Source of the DNA: Hansfordia pulvinata
Taxonomy: Eukaryota > Ascomycota > Sordariomycetes > Xylariales
Length of the DNA stretch: 64,000 bases
Assembly (NCBI GenBank): GCA_006538405.1
Contig: BJKQ01000009.1
Location: forward strand, 692,001 to 756,000
Direction of reading: 5' to 3'
Shown: positions 32,618 through 45,384 of the stretch, one piece after another
Layout of the letters: the number at the start of each line of letters is the position of its first letter
How positions within the stretch are numbered: the first letter of the stretch is position 1
Translations under genes and position numbers: made by a program
The notes under the pieces: generated by a model
The model's database searches: none
Told to the model about the DNA's origin: nothing
The model's input: the letters and a program-made list of their open reading frames with translations, nothing else

Positions 32618-35391
32618 GACCCTGAGCCGACCGCCGGCTATCTAAGGATAGGCAAGCTTTCCGCGATTCAAGGTCGAAAGGGCAGCGTAGCGTAGAGAGG
32701 GTAGCATGAAATTGCGCAGTCGTCGGAGGCAGTGAAAATTGGCCGCGGGCGATTATGTTGAGGAAGAGCCGCAAGTGGGCGAAGGAGGTTGCAGTCGAAA
32801 CTACCCGGTGAAGATGGCTTTCCGTGGATGAAAAGTGTTGCGCTGCTTGCGTTCAATCTGCGAGGCGGTTGGTGGGGAGGGTTGTTTTGAAACGACGTGC
32901 GGTGTCGTGGCCGTGCTCTGCAAGTCTGGAGAGCTATTCAGGACCATGTCATGGCAAGTCAGCTTGCGTCTGTGACTCTGACTGGTTCCTTGTTTCCGGG
33001 CTTCGGCGCGGGCGAGGGGCGGCTGCAGAGTGGGACAGCGATCCAGACCTGTCAGTTATCGGTTGTCACAGCTGTCGCACGGAACGGCCAAGAAGGGTCA
33101 TGTTGAGACGGGGTAGGTGGGAGGGTGTGGGCGCGGGTGCAGGCGCAGGCGCGTGCGCCGCAAGGACGGGGCGGCGACGCGTAGTTGGGGGGCGGTAGCG
33201 AAGGCAGTAGAGAGGAGCGAGACGAGCAGGCAGTGGCTCCTGAGTTTCAGCGAGTGAGACTAGACAGGGAGACAATGTCGCGGCAACGGGGCCGTGCCTA
33301 CTCGGACCGGTCAGGGGAAGCTGGCTCTGGTTGCGAGGACGGACCAGGCTCGACTGTAGTGAGGGTGCAGTCGGAACGGCGACGTGCTCTGTAGGCAGGC
33401 AGAGGTAGGTAGGGCGGGGGACGAGGACGGCGGCGGGAGAGATCAGCAACGCAAGTCCGCGGGCGTTGGGGGGTAGGCGACAATGACGCAAGATGTGTGT
33501 GTGCGACGGCGCGGAGGTATCAGCGGCGGCTATGATGGTGATCAGAACCAAGAAGGTTGACGACGAGGTGAATGAGGTAGCACGGGTGGGTGGGCAGGAG
33601 GGAGGGCAGATGGCGGGAAGGAATGTGTAAGCGGGCAGTCCCGTCCGTCACCGGGGCGCAGTGGTGAAGTGAGGCCGGCCAAGGTCGGGCTGGGCAGGCA
33701 GCAATGGCACCGTTCTCCAATCGTGACTGCCGCACTTACCGTCCAACGTCCAATGTACCTGGTATCGAAGTTGGAGGCGATCGAGCGCACCGCAACCAAG
33801 CCGAGCTGTGTGCGGGCTGGCTCCTTCTCGTCGTACGACGACACCTCGGAACCCGGGCGGAGAGGGGGATGGCTGGGATTGGATATGGGATGGATGAATG
33901 GATCCGTACAGACGGCAACTTGATGATGCGGCCGCAAGGTGCGGTATATTCCATTGAACGTTACTGTCGCGATTTCTGGGGTACGGTATATACTACCTAA
34001 CCAAACCTACCTAAGGTACCTAATAACCTACATGTGCGCCCAAGACCGCTGGAGGTAAGTACCTAGTGAGGACTTCCAAGTTCTTGCCTTGGTCCAGTAG
34101 GTAAAACTGGGAGAGCCTGGCATCTGGAGTAATTGGAAGTACGACCTGATGATGACGGGGCCAGTCGTACCCAGACGGTGAAAATAAAAATAATAAGAAC
34201 CCAAGCAGCTGGATCAGCTGGAACAAGCCTTGTGGGGAAAGAGCCATGACGACAGAGGGAGGAAGGCATGTTTCAGGGTCTGGATCCCGTGGCTGCTGCT
34301 TGGGCTTGGGCCGATCCTGCGGCATCCACCGACGGCCTCCACGCCCAAGTACAAGATACCACTGGATGCAGCCAATACGCTGCGTTACGAGTAATAAGTG
34401 GAAGAGTACCTAACAGAGATAAGTACTTGCCTTCATGGGTGTCTGGTATCTATGTACAATAAGACGGCTGGTTGCCGTAGTTGCCCAGCGCGGGGGAACC
34501 AGGTTCAAGATCCCTCCCACACAAGGCGGTCTAAGTACGAGTGTCCGTAGGCCAGGTCCGGCTCGTTTCTCTGCGGCCCGTCGGCTGTCCACGGTCAACA
34601 GCCTTCTCTCCCCATCTGAACCGGCGCGGAGCCTCCCGACCGTGGCCGCTGCCAACAATTGAACACTCGTACCCAGGCACTCGTACCTTCAATATTGCTC
34701 GTACCGAGTCAGCAGACATTCAGGCCATTTTCATGAGACAATCCGCAGGAACTCTCCACGGGTCGGTCTGCCGCCTCTTCACGGGTCTTCGTCATCACAC
34801 ATACCAGGCACACACCACCAAAACCTGCATGCGAGTACAGCATATGAGTAATGATGCGGCACGCCCGTGTCACACCGTGCCATCCAAACAAACCTGGCCA
34901 TGGCAGGCTGCAGACGCATGAATGCAGAACGTCTGCTACCACGATCCACGATCCATGCCGCCTCGCTTTCGCTTTCCCATCGCCAGGCATGCTGCAGCCC
35001 AGGCATAACAGGCGAATCGTCGTCTTCCACCTGGCCCGCTAATGGTTCCTCGTCGCCCCACCTGCCCGCCACCCACCCGTGTCGGTCGACCCGTCTCGTC
35101 CCACGGGGTTGGGTTGGGCTGGTCGGGCTGGCCGGATGTTCGCCCTATCACCGCTCCTCAGCCTCCCATCAGCACCGTTGGCGACAGGGAGGGCGTCCAG
35201 AGTCAGTCGATAGAAGTGGACACGCCAAATAGAGACTGTGCAACTTCCTTGCAGCCAACAGGGCTGATTGACTAACAGGGCCATACACAATCTCCTCGGA
35301 ACAGGCCTCAGGCATTGGATACTAAGCTTCTCGTGGCTCAAGATATACCGCTTCTAACCTCCTTTTCCTCCGCGGGGAATGAGTATAAAGT
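32618..35391. other. 2.8 kb intergenic stretch with clustered TACCTA motifs
   Basis: No gene is supported on either strand. The first kilobase probably holds the promoter and a long leader of the DUF7514 gene. Copies of TACCTA/TAGGTA are clustered at 33994-34103 (five within about 110 bases). TACGAGTA occurs at 34386-34393, and partial copies (ACTCGTA/TACGAGT) at 34536, 34665 and 34679. Confidence 0.45.
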
Positions 35392-36255
35392 CTAGCGCTC
35401 TACTTTGTCTTCTGGCCATTCGTTGCTGCTGCCGACTATGTTTCCTTCCTTGAGTGGGAGGTCGCGGGTCGAGACTGTGAATCGCAACAACAGTATTGCT
35501 TGCAGTGCCCCCGCGCCGCCCTGGTAGAGTGTGCCGATATTCCAGGGGTCTATCATGTCTAGTCTACACCCCAAGTCCCTGGTTCTTTTTCTTATCCTTC
35601 CGTTCCTTTCCCTGTTGTTCGCGTAAGATCCGAATACTCACAAGTCTTGAATATTCTTCCACTTCTTCTGGTGAACTTCCGCCTCCGCTGGCCAGCACAA
35701 GGCCTGGATCCCGAGCGTCTTCCACGGGTACTCCGCGTCGCCCGCCGGTGCGGGCACCGTGATCAACTGGCCCGAGCCGATGGCGATCGGGCGCTTGCCT
35801 CGGAACTCGTCGTGCCGGTTCTGGCTCTGCTCCTCGGCCTCCTTGACCCTCACCGAGTTGGCAGCGCCGGCGCCGGCGCCCCACCATATGTTCGGCTTGA
35901 CCTTGGGCGCCCTCTCGAGCGCCCCCTGGCGCGTCGCCCACAGGCCGCAGTGCCAGCTGTTCGGCCGCGCGGACGGCGGCGACGAAAATAGCTTCATCAC
36001 CTCCATGCCCGCTTCCTCGTTCCTCTCGAGCACCATGCCCAGGCTCTTGGCCCGGTCCGCATCCAGCGCGAAAGGGCGCGACGACAGCCCGCCACCTTTA
36101 CTGACCGCCAGCGACGTCACCAAAGTGTAGCCCAGCAGGTTCTCCGGGCTCCAGTCGCCGTCGCCGTCGCCGTCGCCTAGGCAGAGCGCGGGCTGCAGCA
36201 AGAGCCCGGCCGTGGAGGCCAGGGTCAGCAGCCCCGCGAGGTTGGGTGCCAGCAT
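35392..36255 (-). CDS. Secreted protein of unknown function
   Basis: Exons 36255-35642 and 35563-35392, intron 78 nt, give 261 residues. The ATG at 36255 starts a clear signal peptide (LAGLLTLASTAGLLLQPALC). The mature part has a Gly-Asp repeat encoded by GGCGAC units (GDGDGDGD), then an ordered-looking region with WHCGLWATRQG, KPNIWWGAGAGAANSVRVKEA, PIAIGSGQLITVPAP, ALCWPAEAEVHQKKW and, from exon 2, DPWNIGTLYQGGAGALQAIL. Only two or so cysteines remain in the mature chain. I do not recognise the family. An upstream in-frame ATG at 36333 would add a Lys-rich stretch and spoil the signal peptide, so I reject it. Confidence 0.72.
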
Positions 36256-38326
36256 TGCTTCCTTTTCTTTCTCTTTCGTCTTTGTTTTCGTAAAGAAAAA
36301 AAAGGGGGCAGCAAGCAGGGAAGATGGTTTCACCGAGCCTTCTGGGTGGCTTTCTGTCGGGCGCAGGGGAGATGCTTCAAAACGATCTTCTGGCGGTGAG
36401 TCCTGACTTTGAGTAAGTATCCAGTATGATATACCTAGGCTTTCCCCTCACTACAGTGCTTTGAAAGTTTGTGAGGTAAGAGACTGAACGCAATGGGAGG
36501 TGAAAAGTTGACCAGCAGGGGAAGAAGAGAAAGGGAAACGAGCATGGGCCCTGCAACATTCGCAGAAGCATATGGCAGCCACGGCAGACATCGCGCCATC
36601 ATCGGCGCTCCGCCTTCTCTGCCCAGCCAAGAGTCAGTCGCATCTGGCCCGCCCCGGGCGCAGGCGCCGCCGGCGTGGTGGCGATGCCGAGCAGCAGCCA
36701 AGCCCACCACTCACCTCACTCATCAGAGCCCAAGGAATAGCCTTGTCGCCATTCTTCTCCTTCTCCTTGAAAGGAGCGCTGCCCTCACTCTTGCCCGGAC
36801 CCCACCCCGACCCACGTCCCGGCTTGGTAGGAATCTTTCACGGGGTAGTGAATCACTCTGTTTTTCTCATCTTTTTTTTTTCTTTTCTTTTCGCCCATGC
36901 GCCCCTCGCCACTCGCCTATCCCGGCGCCCCGTATCTGTCAATATTGCCAAGTTGCCATTGCGGCCGGTCCCCGGTGATCCCGACAGGAAAACACCTGCA
37001 GTTCCCACCACTTGCCATTCACGCCTCCGGATCCTCGCTTATGCATTGGTTCTATTCTCAGAAGGAAAAGACAAGAGACGAAGCACTGGAGATCCAGGGG
37101 ACTTGCTCATCTGCATTTGTCGAGAGTCAAATATTTGAGAGTTCTTGAAGCCTGTCTTGCCCCGCTCCATTGTCGCATCTCAAACGATAGCCCAGTCTCT
37201 CTCTCTCCGTCCAAACAACAACTGGCAGCCCTTGGCCCTAAGTATGCTGGATTTCGACATAGGCAGACCCAGTGACCATTCGGCCAAGGACACAGATCAG
37301 AAGGCATCAGCTAGATGAGCCATCACTACGTCGATAAATCTACCTCGAGTGCTCACAAGCGGCATGGGCGCCACACAGAAAATGGACACGATCGAAGATT
37401 GAGGGCACAAGAAATTCCTCGCCACCAAGTCTTCAGCTCGACGAGGTCAATTTTAGGGCAAAGAGCATCGTAAGGTAGTGATCTTATTCTATGTCGGAAA
37501 ACAGAAGAGATGAACAGATGCGTTGGCGTCGGCAAAAAAATAAAAACGCCCTGGTGAGAAAGATATCTAAAAAAGAAACTGGACAGCGAACCACCAGTGT
37601 CTCGCCATGCCAGCAAGCCCGCGGGTGCATAAAAAAGACAACAATTACCCAAGCAGAATGTGGCCAACCGAACCAAAGGGTCGAAACGCCTTTTCCCTCG
37701 TCAACGCGCTACCACTTATCCTGTTTTGCGACCATGCACATGTCCTGTGCCCTGTATTGGGCCACGCTGTCTGGGTTAGCCGTACAACTAGACACTTCAG
37801 GCCTGCGTGGGAGCAGGCAATCATTAACACGTTCGCCAAACGTGAACGCCACAACCCCGGTTCATCCTGCATCTGCAAAGATGAACAGCCAGTGGCATGA
37901 GTTGATTGTGGCCTGTGTTTTAGCCAGCGCGCTTTAAAGAAGGCGGCCGCAGACAGCGCGCCAAGTATTCGACACCTGTCGACCACTTCCAATTGGCGGT
38001 GTACTGCTACTCCCATAGCAATGCATTATGTCGCACATGTACCCGCCGTGTAAACGTTCGTCCCGCCCCTTTGGCCGCTTATAGGCGACCCGGCATTATA
38101 GTGTACACGTATGTGCAGATTGATCTGTGTCAGGCGAAAAACCCGCTGCTGGCGGAAGAGTCTGAGATGGGAGACGTCCATGTTAAAGGCGGGTATCAGG
38201 CTTTTGCAAGAATAAAGAAAAAACGTCAACCAACGCAGCGTCCGCGACAGAGGCCGGAGAAGCGCCTGGGCCGACCGATTGTGAAGAACGCCGGAAAGAA
38301 CAATCGTTTGCAATCCAAAATGCTGC
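36256..38326. other. 2.1 kb intergenic stretch
   Basis: Nothing recognisable. It holds the promoter of the secreted-protein gene at its left end and the 3' end of the syntaxin gene at its right end. Open frames are short and without domains. Confidence 0.45.
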
Positions 38327-39842
38327 TTATGACAACTGGGACATCGCCTTCTGACCTTCTCTTGCGACATCGACAGGGACCCGGTTGCTGATGCTGTCGG
38401 ACCACTGGAGAGCGGTCTTCTTGACCTCCGTGGGGTTGGGCAGGACCTCGATGACCCAGTCTTCGAGCCCGCGCGACGCCAGTGACCGCTTCTTGCCGCC
38501 AGAGGCGGGCTTTCCGCCAGGTCCCATAGTGAAGTACCAGCCGACGACAGCAGCAATGATGATTAGGAGGATGACAACTGCAAGCATGAGGTCAATATCG
38601 GATCAAGTCGGTTCCAATAGCGGCGAGTGGGGTCGCGGTGCATTTTGACATACTGGAGATCAAGAGGCAGTACCACTTCTTCTTGCGAGCAGCACGAGCC
38701 GAGTTAATGGCGGTTCCGACTTCCTGGTTGCCTTTGTCGATGTTCTCGACAACCTCTTCGCCCTTCTGCTCAATGGCTTCGACAGCCACGTCTTGCTGGA
38801 CAACGAGAGTGTCCATATCCTGGAACAACTGAGCCAGTTCGATCATCTGTTGCTCAATCTTCTGCAACTGGGCGTGGCGGTCTTGCACAGCGCTGAGAAC
38901 CTGCTGGGCCTGGCCGCGGCGGTTGCTCTGCATCAAGGCCTGCTGGAAGACCTGGCCGCCAGTCTGGTCCTCGACAGCAGCTTGTACCTCGGATTCGGTG
39001 GCATCGGGGCGGACAATGCGGTACTGGCGGGCCATCTGGTCCTGGGTGCGCTTGCGGAAGGTAGACTCGACCTGTTGGTAGGTCTGGATAGCCTGCTTGA
39101 GCCGGCGATCGACGCGGCCAACCTGGGGCGCGTACTTGGCCTGCTGGGCCTCGGGCTTGCTCTTCAACTGGCGGACGCGCTCGGTAAGGGATCGATAGTG
39201 AGCCATGGTTTCAGTGCTGAGGGAGTCGAGCTGGCGGTTGGTGCCGCTTTGGCCAGAGCTGTCCGAATCGTCGAGGGCTCTCTGCTGCAGCATCTTCAAC
39301 TGGGTGAGGTTCCGGTCGATGGTGTCGACGCCGCGGTTGATCTCGTCGATTTCGCTGAAAATATTGCTAGCAGCACCACCACCCTGGCCGAACGAGGACA
39401 TCTCGACGCCGGGTTGCGCTGGTGAGAAAAGTCAGCCACTGTGCGGGCGCAAATGAGTGCAGCCGAACATCGTCCATGCTTCAGGCAGCAGATGACGATA
39501 GGGGCATAGAGATTGGGAGCCGAAACATACCGCCGTAGTCGCCGCCGCCCTGGTTGTAGCCTCCGTATCCGCCTCCGCCTCCGCCACCGCCGTATCCGCC
39601 CCCTGAGTTGCCGTAGCCATTGTTTTGCTGCCCTCCGTAGGGATTCTGACGGCCTCCGCCGTAACTGGAGGAGGGGAAGAAACGCGTCAGCACATGTGGA
39701 CTTTGTCGGGTGCGCGCCCGCGCAGATTTGTCCAACTTCTAGGCGGTTGTAGGCGCAGTGACCAAGCGAAGAGGCCGCAAAAGAAAGAGGCGGGAGGCGA
39801 GCGAGCGAGGGTCGCGGCGCAGACTTACCCGTAGTTAGACAT
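38327..39842 (-). CDS. SSO1: SSO1-type syntaxin (plasma membrane t-SNARE)
   Basis: Qa-SNARE for exocytic vesicle fusion at the plasma membrane. Four exons: 39842-39829 (14 nt, MSNYG), 39664-39531, 39418-38654, 38577-38327; 387 residues. The N-terminus is Gly/Tyr/Asn-rich. The Habc region starts near SNIFSEIDEINRGVDTIDRN. The SNARE motif contains the zero-layer Gln context LFQDMDTLVVQQD and ends SARAARKKKW. The last intron lies within the membrane anchor (CLLIS | IVILLIIIAAVVGWYF). Unusually, about 66 residues follow the anchor (TMGPGGKPASGGKKRSLASR and on to KAMSQLS), which would lie outside the cell. Codon use there looks like real coding sequence. No frame break. Confidence 0.93.
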
Positions 39843-42800
39843 TTTGGGGGGGGTCCGGGATGGATTGGTGATGCTGGTCGTATTCTGGTGAAAAAGCCGA
39901 ACGAGACGAAGCGACGAGAGGAACACCAGGTAATCGTAGAATAAAGGCGAAGCGATAGTGGAATGGTGAGGAGTGGGAAGATTGGGTTCGACAGGATGTG
40001 CTGCGAGTAAGTGGACTGGCGGCGGCGGCAGAAGGCGAGTGTGTCAAGTCGCGCAGGGCCAACCATAGGAAGCAGGCACATGGGAGGCAGCGCAGGGGCA
40101 GGCGGCGCTGCACTCCACTGGCTGAAGGCACTGGACAGGATCCACGGACAGGCACAACGGGCTAGCGGGCTTGGGTTAGGTGGTTTGATCGATCCCAGTC
40201 GGTGCGGCAAGCGGGTCGCAGCGGGTAAGGTTGAGTCGGCTCCGAGTAGGGGATACCTGGGTGACTACTGTGCGTACCTGAGAGCCCGGCAGTCAGACGC
40301 GTGGCTTGCGGTAGATTGATGCCAGTTCGCGTACCCGCGACCCGGGCGGCGAGCCAAGACGTCCAGTGAGTTAGGTACTCGTAAGGGGTTCGGGCACTTA
40401 GGGTGGGTTGGGCGGCAGAACAGGTACTCGCACAGAGTACCCGCACACGCCGCACATGGGAGGAGCACTGGGGCGCAGGACCAGATAAAGACACTGGTGC
40501 GCATCCTGTCACCTGCGGATGCTGGCGTGAGACGGGCTAATAATAAAACAAGCCGGTCGCTTTAATGCAGAAGTGAGGGCGAGACCTACGGGAATGCTTC
40601 GAGAGGGAGCGCGGAAAGTACTCAAGTACCTACGAACCTTACCTTCTGAGTTCAATGTGTGGTGTGGGGCGATCGAGCCTGGCGTGCCTGGTCAAATCGT
40701 GTCGCGAGGAAAGCCAGGCCAGTGTACTCGTAGTACTTGGAGATACCCCTGAGTCCTGAGCATCTTTGGACCACTAACGCGGTACACCCAGGTATCGGCA
40801 CTTGCGAAGGACAGGGCGAGACAGGCAGGGGCCCCTGACCAGACGCACATATCGGATGCCCATACACGAACTGCTGCACTCGTCTACGAGAGGTATGTCT
40901 GGAACTGTCGCCGCGACACGCCGGCCAATATCGCAGCACTCGACACCAACTGCGCAGGGGCGGTAGCGACGTGCCATACGAGACGACACACTCTCCCGAA
41001 CCCCCCCCCCCGACCCCGCTCGGCCACCAAATCGCGGGTGATACCAGGATGCGGGCGGTGGACGACGGGGAGAGCCTGGCTGGCTGCCTACCAGCCGCAC
41101 GCGCACCTCTGCCGATCGGTCTTGAACACGCGCAAAGTGGGCAGCAGCCGCGGGCTTTGTTGTCCATGTGCATGATGGCAGATCCGGTTGAGAGATTGAT
41201 GAGGCTCATCGCCGGCTGGCTGTCGGGGTTGTGTGGTGGCTTCCGTGGCTTGGCCAAAGGGAGTAGAGGGGGTGGGCGGCTTGTGCCTGGAGCACCCACC
41301 GACATCCCACCTGGCCTGCCACCCGGTCGCATGCCGGCGTCGCAGCCTTGCAAGTATCGGCTAACGATGGCTGTGACGTTGGCGTGTGGCGAGGGCGGCG
41401 CTCGACAGGTCAAGAGAGTGGCAGAGCGAGAACCTCAGCACGCAATGTTGCAGCAGAGATTCATAGACCCAAGGGTTGGTGGAGAGCAGCCCCTTGTCCA
41501 AGTACGGAGTACGCTAGCAGGCGAAGCCCGTCGAGACATGTCTCTGCCAGCACGATCCAACATGTCGCGGTGGTGCGTCGTGTCTGCCGACGTCTCTTCT
41601 CGTCTTCTGGTGGATCTACCACGGACAAGCTCGTACAGTATGGGTTCCAATAGAGCTGTCGTGGAGTGCCACGCTTGCCCATCCCTCCCTCTCCACCTCC
41701 ACGTTCATGATAGGATACGGGCCAACTACTCGTAGCCTGCCACGCAACGGTGCTAGTTGATGGCCCGGTTGCTAATTACCGTAGTTAAGTGGCACAGGCG
41801 GGAGGGCGAGAAAGGGAACAAGGGGAAAAAGCAAAGTGATATGAGCAGTAAAAGGATATGAGCGTTGGAGAGCAAATCCCCCCCTAGCCACTTGCACATC
41901 CCATCCCGTTGATGGAAATCTCCCATCGCGCGGCCACCGAGTCTGATGCCGATAGACGGAACTCTCGTCTTTCCTCACCAATCTTCGCTGTGCTCTCATT
42001 AGTACTCGCCATGTTTGATCATCAAGAATTGCCTACCAACTGCCTCGTCATGTAGGAACCCAGACTATTTGCATGGGTCTCCGCCTCTTGGGCATCTCCT
42101 CAGCTGCGCCAGTCATCCGTCTCTGCCTTCTCTGAGACCTGCCAAGGACACAGCGGCATCGACCCCTGAAGTAAAGAGAGCAACACCGTCGTTGCTGCGC
42201 TGCTATACTGCAGCTCTTTCAGGTCCCGTACCTATGCACGCAACTGCGCGCGCATGCAAAGATCTGGAGTGGGTTCCGGGACGGACTCCGGGGCGGAGCA
42301 GTGTGGGGACCGCTTGTCCGCCGGTCCAACGTGAGACCTGCTGTGTTTTGGACGGACAACGATTGAGGTGTCGCTCGGCGTGGGCATCGAAAAGGGGCTC
42401 TCGTAGTCACTCATGTCGATATCCTTTCCTCGAGTATGAGAGAGCGAGAGATTTCGGCCCGTCAGCTCATGTACGACACGACAAGGCCTCGGATGAACAG
42501 ACTTTCTTCCAATATGCCCTGGGATATCTTTGCGTCTATTGCAATTCATCCAGCCCAGAAAGAGTGAGAGTGAGACCGTGTCTCAGACCGCGAACGGGCC
42601 TGGAACAAACGGCTCCTAAATTATCTCCCTCGCCCGGCACGCCGGTGGCGACCGCCGGTCTCCGCTCGCCCATTCCCTCCCTAGTTCTGCATTGCGCCCC
42701 CGCCCTGCTCTACCCGAGCCGTCGTAAGCCTCGCCCTGGCACGCGGCTGAGGCCACGATGTTGTTCCGAACGAGCGCATCAGATTGGCTATAGCCGGGCG

Positions 42801-43338
42801 GGAGATTGAAAAGGTATGACGCATGAAGGACCCCTTCCCGTATGTGACGCTTCTGTTTATCGACCCTGCCCAGCAGTAGTTATGGCTAAGCAACCCAGGC
42901 GGCGTAGGAGACATTGAAGAGTTGTCTTCTTCGCCATTCGGACAATAGTTTTCACGGCGGCGGAAGTAGTGTAGTCAGATTCAACAGCATATGGTGTGCC
43001 GGGTCCACCCCCCGGCGTGCCGGTACGTTGCCAGTCTCGTTTTGTAAACAGAGAGCCAATGCTGCATCACTTTGGCAGCAGAGGTAATCCTAAGTCTGCA
43101 CTGGACAATGTGGTACATTTTCTACTCAATCTATGTGAAAAGAAAACAAGAATAGAAGAAACGCCCCTAACAAACACTGCACTCTATGTGCCTGTTCCTC
43201 TCTGCTTGATCATCGCTCAAGTGGCCGGGATCATTGTCTTCATATTGCTTGGTTATGTTGCCATTTCAAAGTCTCCATATGAAGCACTAATGGAGATGAG
43301 GACCAGAAACCAACCCCGAACCAAAACGATACGAAAGC
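39843..43338. other. 3.5 kb gene-free stretch with TACTCGTA octamers
   Basis: No supported gene on either strand. The right part has an open frame at 42015-42809 (+) without any domain; I do not accept it. TACTCGTA occurs at 40376-40383, 40725-40732 and 41727-41734. The left end must hold the syntaxin promoter and leader. A C10-like run lies at about 41001-41010. Confidence 0.5.
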
Positions 43339-44452
43339 CTAAACCACCGCATAGGCAGACGCATAGCTAACACTCGAGTCATGGTAGCTCTCAACGAGGC
43401 TGCTGCGCTGGTACTGGACAAATTTGAAAAGGTGCCTGCTGCCCTGGCTACCATCTGCACTCTCATGGCGTGCCAGCTCTTCGAGCGCTGCCATCATGAC
43501 ACCGATGGGGTGGCGGCCGCAGACGGTGTTGTTGGTGTGGCTCAGATTGCCGACGAACGCGTCGTGACTGCCAGAAGCCACGGCATCCATGGCCTGCTGA
43601 TCTATGATGCGGATGCTTTCGTGGACCGGTGCATCTTGGGATATAGCGGACCGCCTGGTCAATGATTCTATCTGCAATGGCGTTTCGTGGCTTTTGCCGT
43701 CCACGCTGTCGATCTCCCCACCAGCACTCAGCGAGGGTATGTGAGCCGTGTAGCTGAAGCGCGACCCCCAATGACAGAAGTCAGAGCTGACGACGAACGC
43801 GTTGGCCGGGTCCCGCAAGTAGGGCGCCAAAAGCTTGCCGAAGGCCTTCTCCTTGGCAGGGCGCAAATTTCCGACGAGGATGGGCACAATGGTGGGAAGG
43901 GTTGACGTTTCGCCCAGTGTCTGTTTCATACGTTTGTATAGGTACGGCATGTGCATCTCCAGAGAGTGCTCGGATATATCGCTGTTGGTGACGATATCGT
44001 CAAAGTCGCCGTTGTCGCGCAGGATCTGAGTGACGTCCTGGTCGACCTTGAGATCGCCCAAAGGCGTCTCATACTTTGCGAATTTTGTCAGCGCGCAGGT
44101 ACTCAGGTAGTAGGTATGGGAAGGTCCCAGGACGAAGACCCGCTTGACGCCATTCAGGTCGAGGCTCTTGTATGCCCAGGCCGCGCATGGCCCGGAATAC
44201 GAATAACCGGCATGTCTGGAGGGAGGTCAGCTTTCGAGATTTGACTGCAGGGCAGCAGGTTACAACTGCTCAGGGGCGTGAGGAAGCATACGGGGCGATG
44301 ATCACTCTGGCCTGTGGGATGGGCAAATCGCTGTCATTGAGGGTGTTGGGGACGGCGTCGAGCCAGGATTGCAGCTCCTGGTCAAGCGTGGCAGGGTCAT
44401 CTTCGTACCAGCTGCCAGCGTGGCTAGCCTCGCGTGTGCCTCTGGCAGCCAT
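43339..44452 (-). CDS. MHO1: MEMO family protein (MEMO1 / yeast Mho1)
   Basis: Member of the MEMO family, related in fold to class III extradiol dioxygenases and reported in animals as a copper- and redox-linked cell-motility factor; its fungal role is poorly defined. Exons 44452-44292 and 44215-43339, intron 76 nt, give 345 residues. Family blocks are HAGSWYEDD near the N-terminus, IIAP then HAGYSYSGPCAAWAY across the intron, VFVLGPSHTYY, SDISEHSLEMHMPYL, VPILVGNL, FVVSSDFCHWGSRF and AMDAVASGSHDAF. The His and Cys residues that line the active-site pocket in the family are present. Intact frame. Confidence 0.93.
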
Positions 44453-45273
44453 GGATAGTACTCGACAGGATTTGGTCGATGAAGGCGGCTCTGGAACCCG
44501 ATTTGCGGTGGGGGGAGGTTCGATTGCAGGTAAATCGTGATCCGGTTGTGAACAAGATATCTGGACGGAGGAATGAGGGGCGGCGCGGGGGACCAAGCGC
44601 AACTTGTCTGGGTTGATGTTCTTGAGACCACAGAGTTTTGCAGTGATTTCTGTGTCGAAAGCAGAGGCGGAGGGTCGGCTTCACATTCGCTTCCTGGACG
44701 TTTATCGGCTGGGGAAGATGGGGAGGCGGAGTCTGGAGTGGGAGTCTGGAGTGGGGGAAGCTATACAGAAGTGCCACTCGTAGTGCCCCGCGTTGGTTAT
44801 CACGTTCCAGAGGCCCTCAGCCGCCTAACAACCCCCTGCCACATGGATGTGTTAGGCCAGTCGGAGGCTCCTCTCAAGGTCTTCCCAGCGGCCCTGGTGG
44901 TAGTCTAGGCCCCTGTAGCCCCGCCATCCCGGGCGCACGGGGGTCCAGTGGACTGTGGAAGGGCCGCCCACGTCATCTGTCATATTCCGTATCTCCTTCC
45001 TTATTCGACCCGCTGCAAAAGGCAACTTGTGTCTGCGATTGTCAGGATTCCCTCGACCGAGAGCACCTCGGCCTGGCAGATGGCCAATGGCTCCGGAATG
45101 TGAACGACCTCAGTCCAGCAGGGTAGAAAGACAATATTGGCTTGAAAGACATGCAGTCGGGATGCACTAACGACTGCCCTGGCCAGCAGCACCTTTTGAA
45201 CGTTGAGGGAAAAAGAGCAACTTACAGATGAGTTGTACCTACGTTTCAATGTGACCTCATAGCGGAGAAAGTC
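44453..45273. other. Intergenic between MEMO and tRNA-Tyr
   Basis: About 0.8 kb, no supported gene; includes the MEMO promoter. A plus-strand open frame at 44573-44908 overlaps this promoter region and has no recognisable content. Confidence 0.45.
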
Positions 45274-45283
45274 AAAAAAAAAA
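45274..45283 (-). terminator. RNA polymerase III terminator of tRNA-Tyr
   Basis: A run of ten A on the + strand (ten T on the tRNA strand) ends 14 bases after the tRNA 3' end, as expected for Pol III termination. Confidence 0.85.
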
Positions 45284-45297
45284 TGAAACAGTTTGCT

Positions 45298-45384
45298 TCC
45301 CTCGGACCGGAATCGAACCGGTGACATTTGGATGACAATTTATCAATTACAGTCCAACGCGATAACCAACTACACCACCAAGGG
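45298..45384 (-). tRNA. tRNA-Tyr (GTA) with intron
   Basis: The minus strand folds as a tRNA. The seven-pair acceptor stem is CCCTTGG with CCGAGGG (one T-G pair) and discriminator A. The D arm is GTGTAGTTGGTTATCGC, the anticodon stem TTGGA/TCCAA, and the T arm ACCGG-TTCGATT-CCGGT. The anticodon loop CTGTAA is interrupted after position 37 by about 13 bases (TTGATAAATTGTC), the canonical place for a tRNA intron and usual for tRNA-Tyr in eukaryotes. Anticodon GTA. Confidence 0.95.

Noticed and set aside
42015..42809. 264-codon plus-strand ORF in the gene-free stretch
   Set aside because: No domain, signal or biased codon use; composition is mixed Ser/Pro/Arg/Cys as in translated noncoding GC-rich DNA, and no splice-linked extension is seen.
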